From Anaerocolumna sp. MB42-C2 (lineage in GTDB: Bacteria; Bacillota; Clostridia; Lachnospirales; Lachnospiraceae), in contig NZ_CP133190.1 of assembly GCF_030913705.1 (NCBI RefSeq), positions 3,557,501 through 3,621,500 of the forward strand: 64,000 nt of DNA, written 5' to 3'. The position numbers were made by a program, and so were the translations under genes. Under the pieces are notes generated by a model. The model saw nothing but the letters and a program-made list of their open reading frames with translations. It searched no databases and was not told the DNA's origin. This document shows, piece after piece, positions 30,434 through 39,295 of the stretch; within the stretch, counting starts at the first letter, position 1; the number at the start of each line of letters is the position of its first letter.

Positions 30434-30799
30434 CTATTCCAATGCGTTTTCTATTGCTTTCAAAACGGTATCGCTTGTGAGGGTCGCCCCTGAAACAGCG
30501 TCAACGTCTAAAGATTGACTGGAACATACATTAGCGGCAATTTGTCTGGCCTTCTCCATATAAGAGGTTTTATGTTCCAGAACTTCAATGCTGGTTATTT
30601 CATGGTGTTTTACATCTACCCTGACAACAGCCAACAAAATTTTGTTTTGGCATATCCCGATATACTCTCCATCGGTAACCATATCCAAATCAACAGACCC
30701 AATTTCTAAGGTCTGAGGACGTAGCAGAAATGCCACAGCCACAAATGCAACAAGAAGCGTAATAGCCACAGTAGCCATGAATGGCAGCATCTTTTTCAT
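30434..30799 (-). CDS. Membrane-anchored FMN-binding domain protein
   Basis: 121 residues. N-terminal membrane helix (LPFMATVAITLLVAFVAVAF), then a small FMN_bind domain with the flavinylation-type motif VSGATLTSD near the C terminus, where a threonine would carry covalent FMN in Nqr/Rnf-like proteins. CAGGAGGTGAG precedes ATG 30799, so the longer frame to 30862 is rejected. It heads the permease-ATPase genes; such domains occur beside FtsX permeases, but the link is not understood. Confidence 0.85.
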   Translation of the reverse strand: MKKMLPFMATVAITLLVAFVAVAFLLRPQTLEIGSVDLDMVTDGEYIGICQNKILLAVVRVDVKHHEITSIEVLEHKTSYMEKARQIAANVCSSQSLDVDAVSGATLTSDTVLKAIENALE

Positions 30800-30818
30800 T
30801 TTCTCACCTCCTGACATA

Positions 30819-30866
30819 TAAAAAAGGTTGGCAGCTATCATAATCAAATGATAAACTGTCAACCTT
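30819..30866 (-). terminator. Attenuator/terminator hairpin upstream of the FMN-binding gene
   Basis: Minus strand: AAGGTTGACAG pairs with CTGCCAACCTT via one G-U, with inner TATCAT/ATGATA, then six T. Three AAGGTT boxes at 30861, 30883 and 30893 lie at its upstream side and could be sites for the lost response regulator of the truncated kinase. The hairpin ends the kinase message just before the FMN-binding gene. Confidence 0.7.
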
Positions 30867-30896
30867 AATCTATTTTTCAGACAACCTTAATTAACC

Positions 30897-31784
30897 TTAA
30901 TTTACAGGGAATTGTATCTGAAAAGCCGTTCCAATACCCGGTATGCTGGATACGGAAATTGTGCCTCCGTGAAGCTCAACAATGCTTTTTGTAATGGCAA
31001 GTCCTAAACCTGTTCCTTCCGGCTTATGCTCCGTAGTGGTTCCCCGATAGTAACGCTGAAAGAGCGAGCCTGTTTCCTCTGCGGTCATTCCCTTTCCATT
31101 ATCAGACACAACAATTTTAAGCATGGTATCAGCAACGGAAATTTGCAGGGTGAGTTCCGTATTTTCATTCCCGTGTAAAAACGCGTTGATGATTAAATTC
31201 TGAAAGGCTCTTATCAAAAGCGTTTGGTCGAAAGAAATTAGAACTGTTTCCTCAGAAGCATCAAAGTGAATGGTATGGCGCGCATATTCGGGATTGTTCA
31301 AAATATCAATTATCAATTCCTTTATGAAGCGGATAAAATTTTGCTCCTGTCGTTTCAAGGGAATCAAACCATTTTCTAATTGATAGGTTAGTTTCAAATC
31401 GTCAATCAGCGTTTCCATATAAGAAACATTTTTTAACATGATATGTGCATACCGCTTACATTGTTCCTCGGTTTTGGTGCTATGCTCCTGTAATATTTCA
31501 GCATAGCCTTTAATAGGTGACAAAGGCGTTTTCAGATCATGGGTGATGTTGGCAATCCATTCCTTGCGCATTTTTTCTGTCTGCTCCCGCAACCTGTCGC
31601 TTGCTTTAATCTCTGTGTCTAAGGTGTTTAAACTGTCATATATGTCCCTGAAAGCGCCGTGAGCTTGGATGGGAAGATAACTGCGTGTTGCAATCTCCCT
31701 GATAGAAGCGGATAGACGGCTCATTATCCGCGTTGTCTCAACAAAGAAAATACATCTCCACTGAACAAAGAAATAAGATAAAAA
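30897..31784 (-). pseudogene. Sensor histidine kinase lacking its N-terminal sensor
   Basis: The conserved part from 31724 is 275 residues: HisKA with NITHDLKTPLSPIKGYAEIL, N box QNLIINAFLHG, G1 DNGKGM and G2 GTGLGLAITKSIVELHGG, all intact. The frame stays open for 20 codons upstream of the first ATG, encoding a hydrophobic segment resembling the end of a second membrane helix, then meets TGA; there is no ribosome binding site at the ATG. Thus the sensor region is missing, and no response regulator gene adjoins. Likely a deletion remnant of the two-component system for the FtsX-type transporter. Confidence 0.7.
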
Positions 31785-31899
31785 TCATTTCGAAAACTAA
31801 TGATAGAATTGCCAACTATTACTTGACACAAACTGAGGGAGGTGTTTTCTGTACTATTTAATTCCATTCGTGTTATAATAAGCGAAAGGAGTGTATCAT

Positions 31900-32049
31900 A
31901 TGGAACAGGAAATTGATGAAATGAATAAAATTATTCACGTTATTTGCACAGAAGAAGAAAAAAGAAAGATTCTGGAAGAGTCAGCTGCTTACTTATATGA
32001 TTATAAATTTAATTTTATTATTAGAGAAGATACGGCAAATAACAAATGA
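31900..32049 (+). CDS. Small 49-residue protein, unknown
   Basis: MEQEIDEMNK start, acidic, with one amphipathic helix-like stretch and no recognised family. Support comes from GAAAGGAGTG eight nt upstream and a perfect -10 TATAAT at 31874-31879 (weak -35). It is too short for domain calls. It lies between the truncated kinase (divergent) and the ferritin-like gene (convergent). Confidence 0.55.
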   Translation: MEQEIDEMNKIIHVICTEEEKRKILEESAAYLYDYKFNFIIREDTANNK

Positions 32050-32173
32050 TAAATAATGGACAATATTAATATCATATAGGAACGGGGATGCAGTAAATTT
32101 ATAGATCAATGGCCGTCCGGAAATCTGCGTACATATTAATTTAGAAGCATCCCCACATAAAACCACATAATAC

Positions 32174-32707
32174 TTACATGCAATTATTTTTGGAATAGAG
32201 GTAATTATAGAGTATTCCATGCCTGATCTCATCCGTAATAATTTCTGTTAACATATTGACATGAATCCGTGGCTGCATTGCATAAAGTATTTGACGGTAT
32301 TTTCTAACAGCATTCTGTTCTCCTAACAGAGCTTTTCTAAGGCCATCACAATATGACTTAGGAGGAACGAATTCTTCTTCTTTTACTTTAGGGAGCATGG
32401 TTCCTGTTATATCATAGTAAATCTGCCGAAACATCTTATAGTGATCCATTTCGTTTTTGCGTATTCCGGTAATAATTTCTTTGTCTTCATTGTCCTGTGC
32501 ATTGTCAATTAGATAAGAATAGAATATCCTATCTTCATTTTCTCCGGATACTGCCTGTTGTATTAAGGAAAGTGCATTATCCAGATTATCAGGATATACA
32601 TATATATTTTCCTCTTTTTTAGCATTTGATTTCATTTCCATTTGTTTCAGACGTTCATATATATTAGAATTATAATCGTTTGGAAAAATATAATTATTAT
32701 AGTTCAC
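32174..32707 (-). CDS. Ferritin-like/rubrerythrin-like di-iron protein
   Basis: 177 residues. Four helices with the paired carboxylate/histidine pattern expected of a ferritin-like di-iron site: SGENEDRIFY, KNEMDHYKMF, GEQNAVRKY and TDEIRHG. No rubredoxin domain, so it is not a classical rubrerythrin; closest in layout to stand-alone Clostridial ferritin-like proteins. GTG start at 32707 with GGAGA seven nt upstream. Probably peroxide or iron handling in the cytoplasm; substrate not known. Confidence 0.8.
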   Translation of the reverse strand: MNYNNYIFPNDYNSNIYERLKQMEMKSNAKKEENIYVYPDNLDNALSLIQQAVSGENEDRIFYSYLIDNAQDNEDKEIITGIRKNEMDHYKMFRQIYYDITGTMLPKVKEEEFVPPKSYCDGLRKALLGEQNAVRKYRQILYAMQPRIHVNMLTEIITDEIRHGILYNYLYSKNNCM

Positions 32708-33032
32708 CGTTCTATCTCCAATAAACGTTTTTATACCATTATATGTAGAATTAATTTATTTGGCACATATAAATTTCAAATGCAATGAATCATTGAAAAA
32801 TCATAATTAATATAGGATTAGGTATGGCAAGGAGGTTGTTCCTTCTAGTAAAATGAAGATACTAAAATCAGTTGGAATACCGGTGTTTTTAGCGGATCTT
32901 CTTATTCGTGTTTTAATAATATGCCACATATATAAAATTGATATGGAAAAATTATTAGTACATAAATTAGAATATTAATAATGCAATAATTTTTATTTCT
33001 TATAAACAATATTTCAGGATAACGGAGAGTTA

Positions 33033-33195
33033 TCTACTGTTCACTCCCCTGTAAAAAGCAGCAGTTCCGCGAACAATAACAGACTTCGCGATGTACATAA
33101 AACGAGGGGGCTGCGTTCCTACGCTGCAATTCTCCGGTTTTCTGTGGCTATACACTCATAAAAAACACGTCGCGTTGTTGCCCGTGAACAGTAAC
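33033..33195. repeat. R1 interspersed repeat, copy B
   Basis: Perfect 9-bp core of terminal inverted repeats ACTGTTCAC/GTGAACAGT, internal hairpin CTGCG TTCCTA CGCTGC-like, and shared blocks with copies at 13282 and 49000. It lies in the 673-bp gap 32708-33380 upstream of the LytTR regulator. That gap also holds a 41-codon rightward frame at about 32853 with no properly spaced ribosome binding site, which I do not call. Confidence 0.8.
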
Positions 33196-33380
33196 GTGTT
33201 TATTTCACTGTAACTTTTTTGTATATGCTCTTGAGAATAATCGCATATTCGAATATAATATTTTTTATATTTTTTATATTTTTATATTTTTGGAGTTAAA
33301 AAGGTTGAGAAGTTTGCCGGAATAACTCCAAACAAACCTAATGCCCATCGACAAGAACATAACATAAGGAAGTGACCGCC

Positions 33381-34130
33381 ATGCTGCGCATTGCTATCTG
33401 TGACGACCAGCCGAAAGAGCTTCAAATCATTAACGAATACATAACAGAATACATAACAAAATACCTTGACAATCAATCAATAGAAACAGAGATGAAAGAA
33501 TTCGATCACCCTGATAGTTTGCTTACCGCCATGGAAGCCGAGAGTTTTCATCTCTACGTATTGGATATTGTCATGCCTATGGTCAGCGGCATTGAGCTTG
33601 GCAAAGAAATTCGCCGCCTTGACCGTGAGGCGCAGATTATTTATACTACCACTGAGCCTCAATATGCTTTGCAGGCTTATGCTGCAAGCCCCATTAACTA
33701 TTTAATTAAACCAATCGATAAACAGCAGTTATTCGATACACTTACTTTAGCTGTCTCGAAAATAGACTTATCCCAGGAACAGACGTTTACGGTCAAAACC
33801 GCCGAGAGTCTACGGGTACTCAAGCTGTCCGATCTTCTCTGTTGTGAATACCGCAATCATGCGGTCAGTTTTACTCTTGCAAACGGTGAAGAAGTTATCA
33901 GCCGTACTATCCGGGAAAGCTTTGGGGAATATTGTAGTTCTATTCTAAAGGATGTTCGTTTCTTACAATGCCACACCTCATACCTAATAAATATGCGGCG
34001 GGTGGAACGTTTTGCAAAGGATAGTTTCACTCTTCGCAGCGGAAAAGTTGTTCCTATTGCAGCCAAGCAATACCCGGTGGTTCGAGATCAATATATGAAC
34101 TTTCTTATGGCAAAGGAGGTACACAGATGA
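33381..34130 (+). CDS. LytTR-family response regulator
   Basis: 249 residues. Receiver domain with AICDDQ, phosphoacceptor D in LYVLDIVMP and LIKPI, then a LytTR domain (CEYRNHAVSF, FLQCHTSYLIN, VVPIAAKQY). AAGGAAG lies 9 nt before ATG 33381, preferred over GTG 33372. Its stop overlaps the next gene's ATG. The cognate GHKL kinase downstream is broken, so this regulator is now orphaned or cross-activated. Confidence 0.92.
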   Translation: MLRIAICDDQPKELQIINEYITEYITKYLDNQSIETEMKEFDHPDSLLTAMEAESFHLYVLDIVMPMVSGIELGKEIRRLDREAQIIYTTTEPQYALQAYAASPINYLIKPIDKQQLFDTLTLAVSKIDLSQEQTFTVKTAESLRVLKLSDLLCCEYRNHAVSFTLANGEEVISRTIRESFGEYCSSILKDVRFLQCHTSYLINMRRVERFAKDSFTLRSGKVVPIAAKQYPVVRDQYMNFLMAKEVHR

Positions 34131-34874
34131 GGGAATATATTCCGGATTTTATGCGGGCGGTTATATCTACCACTGCCAATGTCCTGCTGATGATTACGCT
34201 TCTTTAGCCTAAATACTCTAAAAAAGTGACTATATATACCATGCTTGGCATATTGCCGCTGATTTAGGTACGGCAGTTTATTGTTATCTTAGTGGTAATC
34301 TGACCATGCTGGCTAAAATAGATATGGTTCTGTTTGCCGTTTTTTGTTTTGCCGTGGCACTGGGTATTTACATTACATTTACCTATTACGTTCTCTTTTC
34401 AGAGGATATCGTCCTTACCTTGACCGAACAGGCAGCTCCATTGCTTTTATTGATTTTTGTGGGACTAGCAGCTTATAGTTCCATTTTTCTGTCACTCAAA
34501 AATCTTCAGCCGGAGTATCTGGTGAAAGAGGAAAATCAAAAAATGCAGGTGGAAAAAGAATATCTGCAGTTAGCCGCCGGCAATATGTCAGAACGGATTA
34601 AACTTATGGAGGAGGTATCGGCGCAGAACAGCCGTGCCGCCCATGACCGGCACCATTTCAACAATATTCTTTTAGAGCTTTTGGAGACAGGGGAAAATCA
34701 AAAGGTTGCCGCTCTGCTGAAAAAAAAATCAGTCGACACCAAAGATTAGTAAGGTTTATTGTGAAAATACACGGCATAGGAAGCAAAAGCGTCATGACCT
34801 TTGCAAAGAAATATGACGGCGAGCTAATCTACAAAATAGAAAATGGTGTTTTTCGGGTTCGGCTGCTGGTGTGA
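34127..34874 (+). pseudogene. Decayed AgrC-like GHKL sensor kinase
   Basis: Starts ATG 34127 after AAAGGAGG, overlapping the regulator stop. TAG at 34205 replaces codon 27; the frame then shifts between about 34230 and 34262 into the frame encoding ADLGTAVYCYLSGNLTMLAK and onward to a histidine box region HDRHHFNNILLELL. A large deletion after about 34740 removes the N and G1 boxes; the end resumes as HGIGSKSVMTFAKKYDGELI to 34874. So sensor helices, phosphorylation site and the C-terminal tip remain, but no functional ATPase. Clear pseudogene. Confidence 0.88.
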
Positions 34875-34898
34875 GAACGTCCTACTTTGGCATTAAAA

Positions 34899-34928
34899 AA
34901 CCACTCATCCTGAGTGGTATAATTTTTA
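34899..34928 (+). terminator. Terminator after the decayed kinase
   Basis: ACCACTCA/TGAGTGGT stem then ATAATTTTT. It ends the rightward regulator-kinase transcript before the leftward tRNA-Ala. Confidence 0.75.
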
Positions 34929-34968
34929 TAGATCGCCGTAACCCTTGATTTTCCTGCACTTCTTTAAA

Positions 34969-35041
34969 TGGAGCATAGGGGACTTGAACCCCTGACCCTC
35001 ACACTGCCAGTGTGATGCGCTCCCAACTGCGCTAATGCCCC
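34969..35041 (-). tRNA. tRNA-Ala (GGC)
   Basis: 73 nt. Acceptor GGGGCAT/ATGCTCC with one G-U, anticodon loop CTGGCAG giving GGC, T arm AGGGG/CCCCT, discriminator A. CCA not encoded. Stand-alone gene. Confidence 0.95.
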
Positions 35042-35219
35042 GAACAGATAAAATAACTAAATAAGTACACAGCATTTAGTCTGTATAGTTAAGAATAGTT
35101 ACTAGAACATTATAAATGAGATATAAATAAATTTCAATAAAAATATTTATAAATTATTTAACTCAAATTACTTAAATATTGTTTAATGAATTCAAAAACC
35201 CTGGTATCTTAAAGTAAGA

Positions 35220-35245
35220 GCATCAGCTTCTAGACTGATGCTTTT
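35220..35245. terminator. Hairpin between tRNA-Ala and the ABC-2 operon
   Basis: GCATCAG/CTGATGC stem with TTTT on the plus side. It lies 65 nt after the leftward ABC-2 permease stop and may work in both directions. The rest of 35042-35309 shows no gene. Confidence 0.55.
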
Positions 35246-35309
35246 AACATTTAGTACTGCTTATAGGCGGATATGCTTAAAGGCAGGATATAGATAATCG
35301 ACCGGGCGG

Positions 35310-36128
35310 TTATCTGTTTTTTTCACTTCTTGCAAAGAAAAAGGTTCCGATTACCAGAAACACAATGGTAAGAGAAGAAATTACAATGATACTGATAAAA
35401 GGATTGAACAAAACCACATTAGTATAATCTTTAGTTCCTGAATAAACAACTGCCCGTGTAAGATCAAGACAATAGGTCATCGGCATTAAACGGGATAATA
35501 CATATAAGATACCGCTTGAATGATTGATCGGAATGATTGCACCGGAAAGAAACATTTGCGGCATGGTTATAAGCATAACAGCCATATTGGCCATTTTATT
35601 GCTTTTTACAAGGCCAATGATGATCATGGCCATTGCACCGGCTGATAAACACATGAGCGGAGCTAACAGAAGTATCAATAAATATTGCCCTATTGACAGG
35701 GAAATTCCCATAGTTAATCCAACGAGTATTGTTCCGAACATTCCCAGAATTGCACCAAACGAAGAACCAAGAATCTTACCTATCACAATAGAGTAGCGGG
35801 ATATTGGCGAAATCATCATTTCCTGGGTGAAATCGGTTACACGATCTTCTACTAAGGAGGAGACACCGGAAGCTGTAGTCATAAACAGCATATTAACAAG
35901 CATGCCAATTAGCATATATTGATTGTAATTAAAGCCAAGCCCTCCGGCCATGTTTTCCGATAGACTTCCCCCAAGCATACCCATCATAACCAATGGCATG
36001 GCAAGACTCATAATAAGCATACCCGGTGATTTGAAAAACAAAGTAATATCACGTGCAAGTATTGTGATTACTACATTTACTTCTCTTAAAAATTTTGGAA
36101 CCGGCTTTTTTAATATCATTTCATTCAT
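35310..36128 (-). CDS. ABC-2 type exporter permease
   Basis: 272 residues with six predicted membrane helices, DrrB-like ABC2_membrane layout, including the central helix bundle with LIGMLVNMLFMTTASGVSSL and the conserved PLMCLSAG region. Its ATG overlaps the ATPase stop (ATGA), so the two are coupled. Part of a leftward operon regulator-kinase-ATPase-permease. Likely exports a drug, peptide or lipid. Confidence 0.92.
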   Translation of the reverse strand: MNEMILKKPVPKFLREVNVVITILARDITLFFKSPGMLIMSLAMPLVMMGMLGGSLSENMAGGLGFNYNQYMLIGMLVNMLFMTTASGVSSLVEDRVTDFTQEMMISPISRYSIVIGKILGSSFGAILGMFGTILVGLTMGISLSIGQYLLILLLAPLMCLSAGAMAMIIIGLVKSNKMANMAVMLITMPQMFLSGAIIPINHSSGILYVLSRLMPMTYCLDLTRAVVYSGTKDYTNVVLFNPFISIIVISSLTIVFLVIGTFFFARSEKNR

Positions 36129-37072
36129 GCTATCGCTCCTCCTGTTCTTAATAAATACTCTACATAAGCGTCTTCCAGTGTTGGCTCTTCCATTTTAAGA
36201 AGAGTCAGTTTTGTCTCTAAGTTTGCTATTATTTCTTGTGCTGTCATATTCTGATAGGGTACAATTACATGATCCTCAACTCGAGGATCCATTCCCATTG
36301 CTGTTAATTCATTTATAAGAGCCAAACGATTGTCGGAATCTAAAATTACCTCTTGTTTTAGTAAATTTTGTTTCATTATAGCAGGAGTGCCGTTAAATGC
36401 TATGAGTCCCTGATTGATAATACAAACTCTATCCACATGTTCAGCTTCATCAATATAATGAGTGGTTAGAAAAACGGTAGTACCGTTCTCACGTCTGACA
36501 TTATTAATATAGTCCCATAATCCCCGGCGGCTAACTGCGTCCAAACCTTGTGACGGTTCATCAAGAAATAGAATTCTAGGCGTATGAATCAGACTTCGTA
36601 TAATCTCAAATTTACGCTGCATTCCACCTGAAAGTTTTTTAATTGGTTTAAACAACGCATCTTGTATACCAATGACTTCGGAAAGATCCATAACTTGCTT
36701 ACGATATTCTTTTGGCATCATCTTAAAGGTTGGACGGTAACCGTACATGCCATATAAGCAGGCATGAAATCGAATATTTTCTTCTGCCGAGAGCTGTAGG
36801 TCCAGACTTGGCTGCTGAAATATTATACCGACGTTCTCACGTACCTTCTTAGCTTTTTGATCAATATCATAACCGGCGATTGCAACCCTCCCGGATGTTT
36901 TGGATAGTGTGGTGGTCAGAATTGAAATTGTGGTTGTTTTGCCTGCACCGTTAGGACCTAAAAAAGCGAAAAATTCTCCTTCTTTTACGTCAAAGCTGAT
37001 ACCTTTAACGGAGGGTGTTTTCGTTTTGTCGTATTGTTTTACTAAATTATCAACATAAATCATATTTTCCAT
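36125..37072 (-). CDS. ABC-2 type exporter ATPase
   Basis: 315 residues. Walker A GPNGAGKTT, signature LSGGMQRKFEIIRSL, Walker B ILFLDEPSQGLDA, H-loop TTHYIDEA and a DrrA-like C-terminal extension. GAGG five nt before ATG 37072; the longer frame to 37105 runs through a GC-rich hairpin and is not used. The sites at 37266-37287 upstream suggest direct control by the two-component system encoded next. Confidence 0.93.
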   Translation of the reverse strand: MENMIYVDNLVKQYDKTKTPSVKGISFDVKEGEFFAFLGPNGAGKTTTISILTTTLSKTSGRVAIAGYDIDQKAKKVRENVGIIFQQPSLDLQLSAEENIRFHACLYGMYGYRPTFKMMPKEYRKQVMDLSEVIGIQDALFKPIKKLSGGMQRKFEIIRSLIHTPRILFLDEPSQGLDAVSRRGLWDYINNVRRENGTTVFLTTHYIDEAEHVDRVCIINQGLIAFNGTPAIMKQNLLKQEVILDSDNRLALINELTAMGMDPRVEDHVIVPYQNMTAQEIIANLETKLTLLKMEEPTLEDAYVEYLLRTGGAIA

Positions 37073-37088
37073 ATTTACCTCGCATTCC

Positions 37089-37103
37089 GCCGCCGCTGGC
37101 GGC
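37089..37103. other. GC-rich perfect hairpin in the ABC-2 leader
   Basis: GCCGCC-GCT-GGCGGC, unusual in this AT-rich setting, directly upstream of the ATPase ribosome binding site. Could limit translation initiation or be an operator. Confidence 0.45.
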
Positions 37104-37205
37104 ATAAAATCAGATTAAAGGATGTCTGAAAGGCTCATTGTTTTGTCCTCTAGAAATTCTTTTTGGGTAATCATGTTTTTCTTACACTCTTTTCTCCTAA
37201 AAACA

Positions 37206-37261
37206 TTAACCTCTGTCAATTAACAACCCTATCATAAAGCTGTTAATTAAACAGAGGTTAA
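37206..37261 (-). terminator. Intrinsic terminator/attenuator between kinase and ABC-2 genes
   Basis: Perfect 11-bp outer arms TTAACCTCTGT/ACAGAGGTTAA and inner ATTAACA/TGTTAAT, followed on the minus strand by TGTTTTTAGG. It would insulate the exporter genes from the regulator-kinase message. Confidence 0.7.
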
Positions 37262-37265
37262 ATTC

Positions 37266-37287
37266 AAGGTAAACGGAAGGTAAACGG
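37266..37287 (-). promoter_or_regulatory. 11-bp direct-repeat box, candidate response-regulator site
   Basis: AAGGTAAACGG twice in exact tandem (minus strand CCGTTTACCTT). An 11-bp period is the OmpR/PhoB-type geometry. The same CGTTTA core recurs at 11-bp spacing before the regulator gene at 39059-39080, so both the exporter and the regulator are probably targets of the 38343-39020 protein. Confidence 0.7.
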
Positions 37288-37294
37288 AACTCAT

Positions 37295-38353
37295 TTATTT
37301 TGGCAGTCTGATCGTAAATGTGGTTCCGGCCCCAAGGTTGCTTTCCACTTCGATGGTTCCGTTATGAAGCTCTATAATTTTTTTCACAAGGGATAAACCA
37401 AGACCGTTTCCGCCTAAATTACGGTCCCTGGCTTTATCCACCTTATAGAATCGTTCAAAGATATGGAGTTTATCTTCAGCTGAAATTCCGATTCCGCTGT
37501 CAGCAATCCGACAGACCACCCAGGAATCGTCCCGGTTGATTGTAATGTTAAGTGAGCCGCCATTAGGTGTAAATTTTATGGAATTGTGAAGTAAATTAAT
37601 CCATACCTGTGTCAATAAATGTTCATCTCCGTTTACGGTAACTGCATCTAATTCCACAGAGATGTCCAGGTTCTTATCAGACCACTGAGGCTCTAACATA
37701 AGAAGTGAGTTTTGCAGCTGTTTGTCTAATCTGAAATTCGTAAAGGTAAGGGGGGTGGCAGCCGCATCCAGGGAAGATAATTTAAGCAGATTATCGCTTA
37801 GCTTAGATAGGCGTTTGCTTTCAGCCTTTATTATGTCAATGTAATGTATTCGTTCTTCTTCGGTGATGCTTTTACTTCGAAGTAATTCTGCAAAGCCGGA
37901 GATAGAGGTAAGGGGGGATTGAATTTCATGAGAGACATTGGCAATAAAATCCTGCCGTAGATTCTCCATTGACCCAAGTTCATGAGCCATTTTATTAACA
38001 GTTTCCGCAAGTACGGAAAATGGGTCGTTTTTATTTACGTTCATAACTACGGAAAAATCGCCTTGTGTAATTCGTTTCATAGCATCAAGAATTTCATCAA
38101 ACATGAAACTGCGTTTTCTGTAGTTATGCTTTTTGTGATGAAAAGCAGTAGTGATTCTTATACCGACAGCAAAAAGGTACATACCCAATAAACCGGTTAT
38201 AATATAAGGCCATGGTTTTGCAGGAATTCCTGTATATTGAAAGAGGAAGTCTGCTAACAGAGAAGAAAGCCAAAAACAGATACCGAAAGCAAGCGTGGAA
38301 ATAATAAATCCATAGGTGATACGGCTTTTAACAGTATGGGTATTATTGTTCAT
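37295..38353 (-). CDS. Sensor histidine kinase, two membrane helices, HAMP
   Basis: 352 residues. Two closely spaced membrane helices (about residues 12-35 and 46-68) with a tiny extracellular loop, a HAMP-like linker, HisKA with FIANVSHEIQSPLTSI, N box WINLLHNSIKF, G1 DSGIG and G2 GGNGLGLSLVKKIIELH. The near-absent sensor loop is typical of intramembrane-sensing kinases controlling antibiotic-export ABC systems. It overlaps the regulator gene by 11 nt. Confidence 0.93.
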   Translation of the reverse strand: MNNNTHTVKSRITYGFIISTLAFGICFWLSSLLADFLFQYTGIPAKPWPYIITGLLGMYLFAVGIRITTAFHHKKHNYRKRSFMFDEILDAMKRITQGDFSVVMNVNKNDPFSVLAETVNKMAHELGSMENLRQDFIANVSHEIQSPLTSISGFAELLRSKSITEEERIHYIDIIKAESKRLSKLSDNLLKLSSLDAAATPLTFTNFRLDKQLQNSLLMLEPQWSDKNLDISVELDAVTVNGDEHLLTQVWINLLHNSIKFTPNGGSLNITINRDDSWVVCRIADSGIGISAEDKLHIFERFYKVDKARDRNLGGNGLGLSLVKKIIELHNGTIEVESNLGAGTTFTIRLPK

Positions 38354-39020
38354 GCAGCACCTCTAATCGATAGCCTAATCCTCTTATGGTAGTTATCTTA
38401 AATTTATATATATCACTGGGAAATCGTTCCCTTAAGCGGTTAATATGAACATCCAGTGTCCGTTCGTTACCCTCAAAATCATATCCCCAGATATCCTCAA
38501 TCAGCTGATCCCTGGTGAGGGTTTTTCCAGACATAGAACCAAGCTTAAATAAGAGCTCGAACTCTTTCATAGGAATGTCACTTTGCTCACCGCCGCAGGA
38601 TATTCCATAGATGGATTTATCAAGGGTGAGCGTTCCGATGGATACAACAGAAGTAATTTTATAACGTTTTAACAAGGCTTTCACACGAACAATAAGTTCC
38701 ATTCCCTCAAATGGTTTTGTTAAATAATCATCCGCGCCCAGTTCAAACCCTTTTACTTTTTGACTTATATCGCCTTTGGCTGTAAGCATTAATATTGGCA
38801 AATCCGGATAGTATTTCCTGGCAAGGCGGCAAAATTCATATCCGTCCATTTCTGGCATCATGATATCAAGAATACATAAATCTATTTTATATTCTTTCAT
38901 TTGCTGCAAAGCGTTACGTCCATTATCGGCTTCGTAAATCATATAGCCTTCATTTCTTAGTAAGGTCCGCTCAAGTTCGCGAATATATGGGTCGTCATCT
39001 ATAATCATTATACTGGTCAT
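38343..39020 (-). CDS. OmpR/PhoB-family response regulator
   Basis: 225 residues. Receiver domain (IIDDDPYIREL, phosphoacceptor in LCILDIMMPEMDG, TKPF) and a C-terminal winged helix (RTLDVHINRLRERF). First gene of a regulator-kinase-exporter operon. Direct-repeat boxes before it and before the exporter genes fit autoregulation and activation of the exporter. Confidence 0.95.
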   Translation of the reverse strand: MTSIMIIDDDPYIRELERTLLRNEGYMIYEADNGRNALQQMKEYKIDLCILDIMMPEMDGYEFCRLARKYYPDLPILMLTAKGDISQKVKGFELGADDYLTKPFEGMELIVRVKALLKRYKITSVVSIGTLTLDKSIYGISCGGEQSDIPMKEFELLFKLGSMSGKTLTRDQLIEDIWGYDFEGNERTLDVHINRLRERFPSDIYKFKITTIRGLGYRLEVLHEQ

Positions 39021-39043
39021 ATAAAATCTCCTTCCTGAAATCG

Positions 39044-39081
39044 ATTGTAGAGCATAAATGTAAACGCAAGTTAAACGAACA
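39044..39081 (-). promoter_or_regulatory. Regulator promoter with 11-bp direct repeats
   Basis: Minus strand: TTCGTTTAACT then TGCGTTTACAT, sharing CGTTTA with 11-bp period, immediately upstream of a -10-like TACAAT (39044-39049). It replaces a good -35, as in activator-dependent promoters. Confidence 0.65.
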
Positions 39082-39295
39082 GAGCATCCAGAAACACAAA
39101 TTTATTGTAATGCTTGTTTAACTTTATAGCAAGTATTTTTAGTAAAAGTGTCATCTTTACGCGGATAGGGGGGTATACCTTTTTTATTTTATAGCTTAAT
39201 TCTATATTACTATTGAATTTATATATTTTACTTATATTTTATGGGATGTTATTATACATATTATACTAATTTTTATTGAAAGGAGCTTTATTTTT

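Noticed and set aside
32853..32978. 41-codon ORF before R1 copy B
   Set aside because: The AAGGAGG is 17 nt from the ATG, too far, and no family is recognised.
34265..34267. Second TAG in the decayed kinase
   Set aside because: It is beyond the frameshift; the true frame passes through it as TTA GGT.
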